Below are positions 11,188 to 22,225 of a stretch of DNA of 64,000 bases, one piece after another (position 1 is the first letter of the stretch; every line of letters starts with the position of its first letter). A program made the position numbers and the translations under genes. Under the pieces are notes generated by a model, which was not told the origin of the DNA, made no database searches, and saw only the letters and a program-made list of their open reading frames with translations. The stretch comes from Combretum micranthum. Lineage: Eukaryota > Streptophyta > Magnoliopsida > Myrtales > Combretaceae. Where the stretch lies: the NCBI GenBank assembly GCA_024138025.1, contig JAMXBD010000170.1, positions 1,240,001 through 1,304,000 on the forward strand. The letters are read 5' to 3'.

Positions 11188-14100
11188 ATGGCGATTTTTG
11201 CTTTATGCAGATCGTTAACTTTCTTAATCATCCATGCTATTCTTCTTCGTATGGTCTTTGCCTATTCAAAAAATGAGAACACAGATATGCAAGCTCTTCT
11301 TAAATTTAAGTCCAAATTAAGTGATCCACTCCAAGTTATGAAATCGTGGAATGAGTCTACACCTCTTTGTCAATGGCATGGAGTTACCTGCGGCAAACGG
11401 CACAGGAGAGTCCAGATACTGAAAATTAATTCTTCAAAACATACAGGTACTATCTCTCCATATGTGGGCAATTTGAGTTTCTTACGGGTATTAATTCTTG
11501 AAAACAATAGCTTTACTGGTAATATCCTCCTGAAATAGGCTACCTTAAAAGATTGAGTATCTATGGTGTAGTAACAATACGTTGACTGGTAGGTTACCGT
11601 CCAACATGTCCAATTGCTACAACCTTAAAGAAATAGATCTTCAATCCAACCATCTTGTAGGTGAGATTCCAATAGAGCTCAGCTCCTTCCCAAAACTGAG
11701 TTTTCTTGGATTAAGGGGAACCAACTTTTATGGACCAATCCCTCCTTCACTTGGTAACATGTCAACTTTAGAGGACTTAGATCTGAGCATCAACGAATTA
11801 AGTGGTGTCCTTCCTGATTCACTTGGCCAGAGGAATAGACTTGTATGGTTTGGAGTGGCAGAAAATAGATTATCAGGCTTTATTCCTCTGTCATTATGCA
11901 ATCTTTCCTCTTTGTCAATGTTTGAGGTTGGTAATAACCGATTTAATGGAAGTCTTCCTCCAGACTTATTTAACACCCTTCCAAATTTGCAGTATTTCAT
12001 GATTTATACAAATCAAATAACGGGGAATCTACCCATTTCGTTATCAAATGCCTCAAGTTTGTTTATGCTTGATACTAATCGAAATCAATTTGATGGTAAA
12101 TTGCCTTCTTTGGAAAAGCTGCAAAATCTTCAGAGGTTTCAGATCTCACGTAATCATCATGGAAATGGAGAAACTAGTGACTTGGATTTTTTATGTTCTT
12201 TAACCAATCAAACTATTTTAGAAGTTTTGAGCATATCATACAATAATTTTGGAGGAACAATACCTAAGTGCATTAGCAACTTGTCTTCTGTTATTCAACT
12301 GGACATTGAAGGCAATAGTATAACTGGACCATTTTTACTGAGATAGGGAATCTCATCAACTTAGAGGTTTGGAAATAGGTGAGAATCAATTGTCCGGTGA
12401 AATTCCCTCAAATGTTGGAAATCTTAAAAATCTTGCAATTCTGCAAGCAGATAGTAACATGCTGTTGGGGAATATTCCATCTTCTTTTGGAAATTTAAAC
12501 CAGCTAATTCAGCTATCACTAAGGGACAACAAGCTTCAAGGTAAAATACCTCATGGTCTAAGTCGGTGTAGAAGTTTGAATAAATTGTATCTTGAAGCAA
12601 ATGATCTAGTTGGAACCATACCCCTTGAAATTTTCCAAATCTCATCATTGATTGAATTGAGTGTGGCACAAAACCATCTTCATGGTCTTCTTCCTGAGCT
12701 AGTTCAAAATTTAGAGAATCTTAACTTGCTAGATCTGTTTGAAAACTTGATGTCTCAAACAATTCCAAGTAGCCTCGGGAAGTGTCTTAATTTGAGTGCA
12801 TTGTATATGCAAGGGAACTTCTTTGGAGGGATGATTCCACCATCTTTAGGTTCTTTAAGAGGCATTGATGTGATAGATCTTTCTCGAAATAATCTATCTG
12901 GTGAATTTCCAAATCTTTGGTAAACTTGGCATTTATAGATAATTTAAATTTGTCCTATAACACTTGTGGGCCCACTGCCAAAAGATGGAGTGTTCAAGAA
13001 CACCAGTAGATTTTCAATCATTGGAAACAACAAACTTTGTGGTGGCATTCCTGAGTTATCATTGCAACAATGCAAGATTGAAGTATCCCATAAGAAAGCT
13101 TCCTATACTATTGTCAGAGTTGTACTTGGTGTACTTGGTGGCTTTCTTGGATTTTTATTATTTATTGGTCTTTGGCATTATTTCAGGGTAGGAAAAGAGA
13201 GAATATTGGTTCAATGAGCTATTCTACTAATTCTCTTTTAAGATTGTCATACGAAAACCTTGTAAAAGCTACTAATGGTTTTTCATCAACTAATATACTT
13301 GGTAGTGGTAGCTTTGGTTCGGTTTACAAAGCCATTTTAGGCACGAGTGAAACAATTTTAGCGGTAAAGGTATTTGATCTTCAAAGACATGGTGCTTCAA
13401 AAAGTTTTTTAGCTGAATGTGAGGTGCTAAAGAAAATTAGGCATCGCAACCGTGTTAAAATACTCACAGCATGTTCGGGTATTGATTATTCTGGTAATAA
13501 TTTCAAGGCTCTAGTCTATGAATTTATGGCTAATGGAAGTTTTGAAGATTGGTTACATCCAAGAGAAAGCACAGGTCAATCTATAGAGCAATTAGGACTC
13601 ATTCAGAGACTGAATGTTGCTATTGATGTGGCTTATGCACTAGATTACCGCCACTATCAATGTGAAATTCCTATCATTCATCGTGATATAAAGCCAAGCA
13701 ATGTTCTTCTAGATCATGAAATGATTGCCCATGTTGATGATTTTGGCCTCTCCAAAATCCTTTTGGACGCCTCAAATAACACTACTTATGGTCAGACAAG
13801 TTCAACTGGATTCAATGGGACTATTGGCTATATTGCTCCAGGTAAAAGATTTAATTCACTAAGCATGATAAATGTAGGGAAATGTCATGAATGATATCTA
13901 AACATTGTTAAAATATGCCATTAAGTACTTAAAATTTAAAATTGATCATTTTAATCTTAAAAGAACATGAAGAAGTTACTGTTGGCATGCATGAAAAGCT
14001 TTTTCGAGTACTAAATTGATTAATTTCAAAGTTCAGGTTTTAAATTAATCAGATTTAAAGTTTAAGTTTCATTTTTAACACTAATCATAACTACGTTAAG

Positions 14101-14626
14101 AATTAAAAGTTTAGGTATCATTCTTGATATTAACTATAAGCGTAACTATGCTAAGATGGTATGACTTATACATGTAACATTTTCTGCTTTACTCACTTTA
14201 AAGTTAACATCATATCTTGTTCAACATTACCAAAAGCATGATATTGTTTTTTCAATTTTAGAATATGGAATGGGAACTTTTGTATCAATACAAGGAGGTG
14301 TCTATAGTTATGGTGTCCTCCTATTAGAGATGTTCACTAGCAAGAGACCAAATGATAAGATTTTCCATGGGGGCATAAATATAAACAATTTTGTGAAGGT
14401 GCTTTACAATAATGTTGCAAAAATATTGGATCCAATGTTACATGCCGAAATACAAGAGCTCTCTAAAGCAAGAAACTCAATTATGGAGTGTTTAGTCGAA
14501 ATATTTGAGATTGGTGTTTCTTGCTCAACTATTGTGCCAACAAAGGAAAAGCATGAAGATGTTGTTGTTGAGCTACAATTTATTAGAAGAAAAATCCTTG
14601 GAAACCAAACTCATGAAAACAAATAA
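11188..14626 (+). pseudogene. LRR receptor-like kinase, subfamily XII (Xa21/EFR/At3g47570-like), frameshifted
   Basis: A plasma-membrane receptor kinase of the type that senses microbial patterns. Order: signal peptide (FLIIHAILLRMVFA); LRRNT domain (DMQALLKFKSKLSDP...WHGVTC); about 20 LRRs (11450-13020) with LxxLxLxxNxLxGxIPxxLGN spacing; ending KLCGGIPELSLQQC; a transmembrane segment (VVLGVLGGFLGFLLFIGLW, about 13115-13175); and the kinase. The kinase shows the G-loop GSGSFGSVY (13301-13327), AVK (13361-13369), HRD (13679-13687) and DFG (13739-13747). One phase-1 intron splits the Glu of APE. Exon 2 ends with VVVELQFIRRKILGNQ. Total length is about 1000 residues, normal for the family. Frame is lost at about 11526, 11560, 12325, 12365, 12910, 12955 and 13187. 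Six fit a single missing base and one fits two, so the gene is either a young pseudogene or a good gene in a noisy assembly. Subfamily XII kinases are usually non-RD (HCD); this one reads HRD. Confidence 0.9.
13842..14261 (+). other. Kinase-domain intron of the main RLK
   Basis: The donor is CCAG/GTAAAAG and the acceptor CAATTTTAG/AATATGG. Splicing joins G with AA to make the Glu codon of the APE motif (IGYIAP-EYGMG), giving a continuous kinase. The position matches the single intron known in Xa21/EFR-type genes. The intron of psi-RLK4 (59052-59673) is at the same place. Confidence 0.85.
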
Positions 14627-14653
14627 ACTTCGAGACCGTATTCCAATTTCAAC

Positions 14654-14732
14654 GTAAGAATTCTACATATGTATAACACAGCAATCTTCTTAATCTTATG
14701 ATTTTCTCAGCCATTTTTCCTCTCTTTTGTAG
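14654..14732 (+). other. Probable 3'-UTR intron of the main RLK
   Basis: Twenty-five bases after the stop codon, AAC/GTAAGAATTC begins a 79-bp segment that ends CTCTTTTGTAG/GTCAGTATCG. The two sister segments show the same layout after their stop codons: acceptors CCTTTTGCAG/GTTGATATC at about 2296 and TTTTGCAG/GTTGATATC at about 60148. That conservation supports a real non-coding intron. The first tandem unit begins inside it. Confidence 0.55.
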
Positions 14733-16224
14733 GTCAGTATCGAAGTTAAATATGGGTATTGAATGATGTCCCAGTTTTCAAGCAATTTATAGAATTCTGG
14801 AAATTTTTGGATTATATTTGTGTGAATGTAGCATTAACTTTTTGTTTTTCCAATGTTGTGTTTCTTTTCCCCATATGATTTATAAGAAGTTCATGTTTTA
14901 TCCGTCAAATAACATGTCAAGTTTTTTGGTCTAGTATGTTGCTTATTTGCAAAATTATGCGAACGGTGGGAACTTTGGTGTGAATGGTTGGAGTTTATTT
15001 ATGTCGTTAGCACATCGTGACTGTGAAGTTAGATAACAATATCGCTTGGGTCATTTTACAAATGTGTAAACCTTGAGAAAATTAGTACTTTATATATCGT
15101 ATACTAGAACCAGGACTTAGTAAAATTTTCTTTGGATTAATTTAAATTTTAAAACGATGCACCTAAATTTACACGGTGTGTTCTCGTAAAAATTGATTAT
15201 GAAAAAAACTATTTTGTATTTACCAACAAACTTGAATTCACAAGATTAGTTGTAATTTGAAAAGTAAATTCGAGTTTTGATTTACAATTACCGCTAAAAC
15301 TTAGTTATGTGACTTTAATACAATATTTTAAGTAAAATTATATTCTAAAGGTACCCAAACTGGTTCCAGTTATCGCTAAGATAAATGGCCTTGTATATTT
15401 ATTATATTAATATGAATAAATTTTATAAAATTTACAGCAAGAATAATAAAAATTAATACAAACTTACGTACAGCAGCATCGCACCTAGATGGGGATAAAA
15501 ACTATGTACTACATTATTGCTGTTTACGGATATTTTAATAAGAAATCACACAAATACATTTTATTATCTAAATACCAATATTAAATCGCATTTCTAAGAC
15601 GACATTCATGATTTAATGAAATAAGTGCATTTCAAAGACACAATTCATCGATATATATAGCGCTAAATCGCATGTTGAAACGGTGATTCATGTGTGACTT
15701 TAAAGAATCGTATTTCTTATGAGCAATTCACCTTGAATTTCTTGTTAAACATGCGATCAAGTTACATTAATTGCATTTTAAAGATGCAATTTGCATCGGT
15801 ATTTGTATAATTAATTTTATATAAATTACATTTGTGTAATTTTTATTTGATAGGTAGGTAATCATATAATTTTCTCTACGCATGTTAGTTGATGTAGCTC
15901 AAATCAAGGCCAAATAAATTATCCGATAAGAGGAATAATTGAATGATGACCTTCAACACTTGAGACTACTCCCGATATATTTTACAATCTCAGATCAACC
16001 TATATAAAACTCATAACCTTTATAATTTAGCTATATAAACAAAATTCTCCTAATGAGATGATCAGATTGGATTCACCTTCCTTCAATAGTTTAATAATAG
16101 TTAAAAATAAAAGGAAAAAAAAAAACTTGAAAATGTTTAACAGTTGTTGTCAGTTTTAGGTGTAAGCTTACCATTAAAAACAGTAAGGGATATATAAAGT
16201 ATGTTATATGAAGTATTTTAGTAA

Positions 16225-16386
16225 TGCGAATTGTACCTAAATAGCAGTGGAGTAGCAGAGGTTGACCATATCAAATGTGTTGTGGACACCAGGCGAATTG
16301 TACTAAATGATAGAGAGCATTCGATGATGCTGTATCAGAAGTACCTAAACAGGGTTGCAGAATCTGTTATTGCTTACAGAGGCTAG
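16225..16386 (+). pseudogene. Coding-like relic of unknown family
   Basis: A frame open from 16225 to a TAG at 16384-16386 translates to a segment containing AEVDHIKCVVDTRRIV and MMLYQKYLNRVAESVIAYRG. After the stop the same frame continues KHKDFETVLVSDL. The composition (balanced charges, no simple repeats) looks like a real exon, but I do not recognise the family. In units 2 (about 25950-26110) and 3 (about 35525-35685) one extra C in GTACCTAAAT breaks this frame. A 17-bp word, GCGAATTGTACCTAAAT, occurs twice, 67 bases apart (16226 and 16293; the second lacks one C in this unit). Confidence 0.3.
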
Positions 16387-16439
16387 AAGCATAAGGATTT
16401 TGAAACTGTACTTGTATCCGATCTGTGTTGTATTTTATT

Positions 16440-16730
16440 TCAATCTAATTATATGTTTGTATACGAAAATTAAGAGTATGTGTGGCAAAAAATAGATTAG
16501 ACATAGATCAGATACAAATAACTAACATATGACAAACAAACAATTTCACTTATAAAAAATCAAATAGATTAAATGTAGATAAGATATAGATGACTAATAC
16601 ATGATAAACATATATAAATACAGATAAAAAATAGACTATCCAAACAGACCCTAATCATCTCTTTTTTTATCTATTTCTGACAAACAATTTGATTGAAACA
16701 ACACCAAACGATATCAAATAGACAAAAAAA
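16440..16730. repeat. MITE-like dispersed repeat, repeated near 55690
   Basis: It contains AAAAAATAGACTATCCAAACAG and several ATAGATTAAAT/AGATA words. 55690-55925 has the same order of words, including CAGACTATCCAAATAGA. The tract recurs in units 2 and 3. Clear terminal inverted repeats and target duplications were not found, so the class is open. Confidence 0.3.
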
Positions 16731-16918
16731 ATGATGAAACAAACTATAAATTGTGTCGCGATCGGTAGTTGTTTCTACATCCATATCTTCTTCATGGTCT
16801 CAATCATATCATTTGCGAGTTTCATCCTAGTAGATGTTATTAGAGACCGTGGACATTACTACCTCCGTGGGATTGTTTCAGTTTGAGGCCATACCTTAAA
16901 AGGCACTTAAGGATTTAG
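16731..16918 (+). pseudogene. Small ORF, unit 1 copy, frameshifted
   Basis: This is the same frame as the 62-codon ORFs at 26455 and 36019, but CGTGGGATTG has lost one G compared with CGTGGGGATTG. The frame is lost after HYYLRG. See the unit 2 copy for a description. Confidence 0.35.
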
Positions 16919-17431
16919 GCATGAATGTTAGCTTCTTACACACTCGATTTGATCAACTTCTATATCTTGCTATGAAGTTGGAGATGCCTAGAGAATCTTG
17001 GTGCATTGAAAATTATGAAGTTAGAATTAATCAAAGTAAACAGGCTGTTGGGCGAACCTTCATAATCAATTTGAGACTTATGAAAAAAAAAAAAAAATTA
17101 TTCCACACTTCAATAGGCATTTCAAGAAGTAAAAAATGCTCCATGGCGATTGATAATCTCAGAATTTAATTTTGGGTTAATTACAAATATATGACCTGTG
17201 TTTTAGTTAATTTACAAACAAATCATTTGTGTTACTTTTTTTTTTTTTATAAATAGGATCACAAGATGAGTATAATTATTTTAGCTTAGCTTCTACCTTT
17301 TGGGTGGTGTACCACCTAAATCTTTAGGTTCCCTTGATCTTTTTGAGTTGCTGAGCAGGTGTCAAGCACACATAGAAGGTGGGGTGTTACAAAGTATATC
17401 AAGGAGGGGTGTATAAAAAATATTCACTTTT

Positions 17432-17620
17432 ACTCATTTTTAAACGGAGTCCATTACAACATTCATATTCTAAAAGAAGTGAATAAGTATAGAATTTCTA
17501 AAAATTGTTATGTGAGATATTTACATTAGATGTTAAGGATAATGGTTGGAATTTTTTACATAATACTCATTTTTAAACGGAGTCCATTACAACTTTCATA
17601 TTCTAAAAGAAGTCCATAAA
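17432..17620 (+). repeat. Direct repeat pair spaced 133 bp, unit 1
   Basis: ACTCATTTTTAAACGGAGTC and the next roughly 35 bases occur at 17432 and 17565. Unit 3 has the same pair at 36720 and 36853. Unit 2 has a single copy at 27148. Confidence 0.85.
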
Positions 17621-17649
17621 TAGCTGCTACTCTATTTTTTTTTTCCAAC

Positions 17650-19640
17650 AAAAGAAAAAGCTAGAAAACACAAAAATATTTCTTTATTTCGATTCATTTT
17701 CTGTTCTATCATTTCTTAAAATAAACTTACTTTTTACATCAACAATTATCTAAGGAAATATCATTCTGACATTTTTTATTCTATATTTTAAAATAGACTT
17801 CTATATGCTACGAGACAATATCTCTACAATGCATGAGCTCGAATGTTATTTACTTGTCAAATAGTAACGTCTAGACTCCGCATTAATGCACACTTAATGT
17901 TAAGGCCGAAGACTTGGCTTGGCCAACTAGCCACTAGTGGTCCCACTCAAATGGACAAATATGTGCCATAATTTAAAGACTGAAAAGGACCTGTTTTGCA
18001 TATTGGAAATAAAGATGAGTCGAAATTAATGTATTGACATGAAATACATACAGAGCCAAAGATTTAACCTAGCTAAGGTGGTGTCCCACAAAATTGAAAA
18101 GTATCTGAAATAATAACTAGCACAATCATTGACGGACTTTTCGATCAATAAAGACAATTAAAGATGGACAATTCCAAAAGCCGTTTACTTTCTTATACAA
18201 TTAGTCACTTTTCACAGAAGCTACTCAATTGGACACTCTTCACAGAAGCTCCTCAATTGGACTAAGTTTCACACGGTTTTCGTTGAATTGATAGTTGCAT
18301 TGATTGGTGGAATAATTCCAGAGTTGCACACTCAAGATCACATATATGATAATAGAGCAATGGAAAAAATAAATAAATAAATAAAATCAACATATTTTGG
18401 AAAAATGTATCTTGATTCATGGTCTTTGTTAATCTTTTATGACGTTTATGATTAATTAGTTTTCTTACCCTCTCTTTCTTTCTCTTTAATGTACTCTTTG
18501 ATAGTACTTATGCTTTTATAAGGGAGAGGGAAGGGTGTTAAACTCTACGATCCTAATTACTTAAATCTCAAAAATCATCACATTGGGTCCATTCTTATTA
18601 GGATTATCACGTAAGTCAGATGAGCCACTATAGATTATTAAAAAAAATCCAACATTGATAACCTAAGAAATTTAAGGGCAAAGTTGAATGTTTTCTAAGA
18701 AAGAGCATCTTCAAGACATTAATGTGGCATTTAAAGACTTTAAATGTGGTCCTTAAAATTAAAGATGGGCTTACATCAATTAGCCATGTACACATACTAT
18801 TAGCATACCTGATGGCCACAAGTACAAATATATTTAAAACCCTTATTAATAAAAAATCTAAAAGAGTATATAGAGATCTATAAGGATAGAAGATCTATAT
18901 AATCAATTGGTAATACATAGCACGTGTACATTAATTATACTTTAATAGGTGAAGAGATAATGGGTATTTTCCAAAATAATCATTACCTTTGATTTAGTAA
19001 TATGATTACGTGCTATATAATAATTAGTATTTACTCGCCACATGAATATTACATGTAGAAACTTTATAAGTTGATGCCACACATTTACATAGAAGTTCAT
19101 TTTTGATTTGTGTGAAGAAAGAAGCAAAAAGTTTAATAAATGGTTTACTTTTTTATTACGAGTGGAAAATAATAAAGTAAATACATAAAATTACAAAATA
19201 TTTGGAAAAATATAACTAAATAAGATAATTTCTTATTTTTTTTAATATAGTCATCTCATTGAGTATATTACATTGGTCAAAGGCTAAAAGAAGTATTATT
19301 TACATCCTCATACTATATTCTATATACATGTCATCGAAATACTATAAGAATTTTTTTTTTAAGTATACTTTCTATACCATATATACAAGCTTAAGCTTTT
19401 AAATTTTAAATTTGATTATTGTAGAGCTAACCTTAACAACAATACCCAAAACCATCGTTATTATGTTTTCAGTTTAAAGTCTATCTTCAGGAAAAATGAT
19501 GTAATATAGTTTTGAGAGATAAAAACATTGAAAAACCACGTAGAAAGTTTTTCAGCTAAGAAAGATGTGGAAAGTATGTCCTTTGGAGAGTTTCAGCATT
19601 ATCTTGTAGGTTTTTTATACAACTTGCCACCTTTAAGTTC
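17650..19640. other. Gene-free stretch of unit 1
   Basis: AT-rich sequence with counterparts in units 2 and 3. A 27-bp tandem duplication (TTCACAGAAGCTACTCAATT and its neighbour with CTCC) lies at about 18209-18260. I see no gene, RNA or complete mobile element. Confidence 0.4.
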
Positions 19641-19682
19641 TTCTTCGTTGTTTTTTTATAAATTCAATCTTGCAAACGTGTA

Positions 19683-20150
19683 TATTTGACATACCCAATT
19701 GTTTTAAGAATCGTGAACCTTAAAAGGATGTCGATTCTCAAGGATTCATTTGCTTAATTGTTGTCTTTATTAAAAGACTATTGGAACCTGATCGTTTTAA
19801 GAATCTTGCAAGGATTCTTCCTTGTTTTTTATTAATCCAATCTTGCAAGCTTATGTATTTGACATACCTAATCATTTTAAGAATCATGAACCATAAAATG
19901 CTATTGATTCTCAAGGATTCATTTGCTTTAGTCTTGTCTTTATTAAAAGTCTTGGAACCTGATCGTTTTAAGAATCTTGCAAGGATTCTTCCTTGTTTTT
20001 TATAAATTTAATCTTGGATGTTTATGTATTTGACATACCTATTCGATTTAAGAATTATGAACCTTAAAAGGTTGTCGATTCTCAAGGATTCATTTGCTTT
20101 TGTGTTGTCTTCATTAAGAGACTATTGGAGCCTGATAATGTTTTTTTATA
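19683..20150 (+). repeat. 172-bp minisatellite, about 2.7 copies, unit 1
   Basis: Monomers begin TATTTGACATACC at 19683, 19856 and 20027. Each holds a TTTAAGAATC-GAACC block, TCGATTCTCAAGGATTCATT and TCTTTATTAAAAG, and the first two also have the GGAACCTGATCGTTTTAAG block. Open frames across it simply follow the repeat and are not genes. Monomers differ by substitutions. Confidence 0.85.
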
Positions 20151-21139
20151 TGATCAGTGTTAGGAGCTATTCCCTACTAGTTGCATTTACATATGGAATC
20201 TTCTTTCTTTTCCATCTTCTTACTCTCTACCTAAGATTCTGTGAATCGTGCTTTTATGAGCAGTTTGTCTTTCACTTGTTCTAGCTATGTGATTTTTCAA
20301 GCCGCAGAATTCTGATCAAAAGGCAAATTATCTTATTAGATTGATAATAATAGAAGGGATACCCCTAAGGAAGAAGAGAAGATGAGATCATGAGAATGAC
20401 AAAATGAAGAAAAACATTTCACTTAGCCATTCCACACTGATTTTGGAATTCCTGAAAGGTGAGGTGGATCACTTGCATGGATTTTAATCCTTTTCTATTT
20501 CTGAATTCGATATGCTTTTCACCAAGTCGGAGCATTTTCTCTGACAAAAGAAAAATCAACAAGTGAACTTCGAATCCTCCAATAATCCTTTTCTATTTTT
20601 GAATTCAAGAGCACCTCAGGTGATATTCTATCATAAGTATATGAACAAATGAGGTTGCAGAACTCTTCAAGCTTGTACACAAATGGAAGGCATTGTTTGT
20701 CCACTTGAAGGGTACAAGCTATTGTAAGGTATCAGCATGTAAAATGCTATTTGATTAAAATAAAATGGAAAATTTGAAGATTTAAAAAATGAACGAAATG
20801 AAAAATGGACTATAAGAGGTGGTTGAATAGAACAGAAAGTGTTTAGAATTGGAGAGGCCTTTGCATGTTTATTAGCTTTTTGTTTGGTCAAATGAATGAA
20901 TCATGCCGATAGACAAGCTTCCTCCTCTTCTATGCATAGTGGAGGTTAACCTAATCCAATGATTATAATGCTTCTGTATAGAAATGTTTTTTTCCTCTTT
21001 CTTTTTTTCCCTCTCTTCCATTGAAAGATGAGTAGAAAATTATAGCTTACATCAAGAATATCTCATGGAAATAGCTCAACTAATAAATTTTGGAGATTGC
21101 ATCTACCATTTCTACTACAATTGGATGGCATAATGGACT
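20150..21139. other. Gene-free stretch before the copia LTR, unit 1
   Basis: No gene is recognised. Short minus-strand frames repeat in all three units, but they are hydrophobic, low-complexity and follow the duplication. The last five bases (GGACT, 21135-21139) are the copia target duplication in its original form. Confidence 0.5.
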
Positions 21140-21348
21140 TGTTATAAAGCAAATACGAAAAATAATAGCCACTAAGAAAAGTAAAAAACACAAAGATTTA
21201 CATGGAAAACCTAAATCGGGAAAGACCACGAGCAGAGGAGAAGAAATCTACTATTAGTTGAAGTTGGAGTACAAGGTTGAGAGAATACTACTATAACTCA
21301 CAAGTCTCTCAATATAATTTGTGTCATACACACTAAACTCTAATAAAA

Positions 21349-21379
<31 letters not shown>

Positions 21380-21518
21380 AATTTGCATGTTGGAAGAAGG
21401 CTGGTGGCTTAAGTGGCCAGCTATGTTTTTACTTCAACGGTGGTAAGATGGTCGGTGGCTTACAGATTTAGGCCGACGACTTTGCGTCAGTTTTCAAGAA
21501 TTCAGGTCATCTTCAACA
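21140..21518 (-). mobile_element. Copia LTR, unit 1 copy
   Basis: Minus-strand LTR starting TGTTGAAGATGACC and ending GCTTTATAACA. The polypurine tract AAGGTGGAGATT lies just beyond its start, in the internal region. A TA microsatellite is at about 21353-21378. Matching LTRs are at 30700, 40399 and 54976. It is preceded on the left by GGACT. Confidence 0.9.
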
Positions 21519-22225
21519 AATCTCCACCTTGACACGAATTCAAAAGTAAAAAACGAATTGATTCTTCATCATAGACAATAATCATTCTCCACGTCTTCCA
21601 TAAAACCCCTAAAGGGTATCAATCAACAACAAACATTAACTAAGTTCAAGTAATGCTCAAACTCGGCTATTGGAAGTGACTTAGTCATCATATCATCGGG
21701 ATTGTCATGAGTGCTGACTTTGCTCACAGCAATATCTCTACGAGCTACAAAATGATACCGAACTTCAATGTGCTTTGTCCTCTCATGGAACATCTAATCC
21801 TTCGTAAGAAAGATGGCACTCTGACTATCACAATAGATTGTAACAGACTTCAAATCATTATTGAGGTCTCTACATAAGCCTTTTAACCAAATAGCCTCTT
21901 TACAAGTCTCTATAATAGCCATATACTCAGCTTATGTGGTAGATAAAGCAACTATTGCTTGCAAAGTGGCCTTTCAGCTAATAGCACAACCACCAATGGT
22001 AAATACATACCCCGTGAGAGATCTTCGTTTATCCAAGTCTCCAGCAAAATTAGAGTCAACAAAACCAACGATTCCATCTCTAGATCTACCAAAGTGTAAA
22101 CAAACATCAGTGATATCTCTTAAGTATCTAAAAATCCATTGAACTGCTCTCTAGTGTTCTTTACCAGGATTTGCCATGTATCGGCTGACTGCATATGACA
22201 AATCTGGTCTTGTACAAACCGTAGC
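21519..22225 (-). pseudogene. Copia RNase H end, unit 1, cut off by D
   Basis: Read on the minus strand from the D junction: CTRPDLSYAVSRYMANPGKE, then a segment with SRDGIVGFVDSNFAGDLDKR, SLTGYVFTIGGCAISW, an ALSTT-AEYMA block, [25 protein letters not shown] and DDMMTKSLP. These are the end of reverse transcriptase and the RNase H domain of Ty1/copia. Several in-frame stops make it inactive. The 5' two-thirds of the element are missing here because the unit ends inside D. GTAGC at 22221-22225 is the D target site. Confidence 0.9.

Noticed and set aside
17290..17420. Plus-strand frame reading LGGVPPKSLGSLDLFELLSR, LRR-like at first sight
   Set aside because: Too short, without the LRR spacing, and disrupted in unit 2 (27001-27125). 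No flanking exon signals were found.
18628..18819. A separate gene in the 18.0-19.6 kb stretch, suggested by promoter-like words shared with 10960
   Set aside because: Only about 20 bases match. No signal peptide, LRR or kinase sequence follows, so I list it as gene-free.
19781..20284. Repeated ORFs with MEPDRFKNLARILPCFL
   Set aside because: The repeated peptide is just the 172-bp minisatellite translated. The frame drifts between monomers and units.
21353..21378. TA dinucleotide arrays in the copia LTRs as CRISPR- or origin-like repeats
   Set aside because: They are ordinary microsatellites at one fixed place in every copy of the LTR, differing only in length. Plant nuclear DNA is not expected to carry CRISPR arrays.
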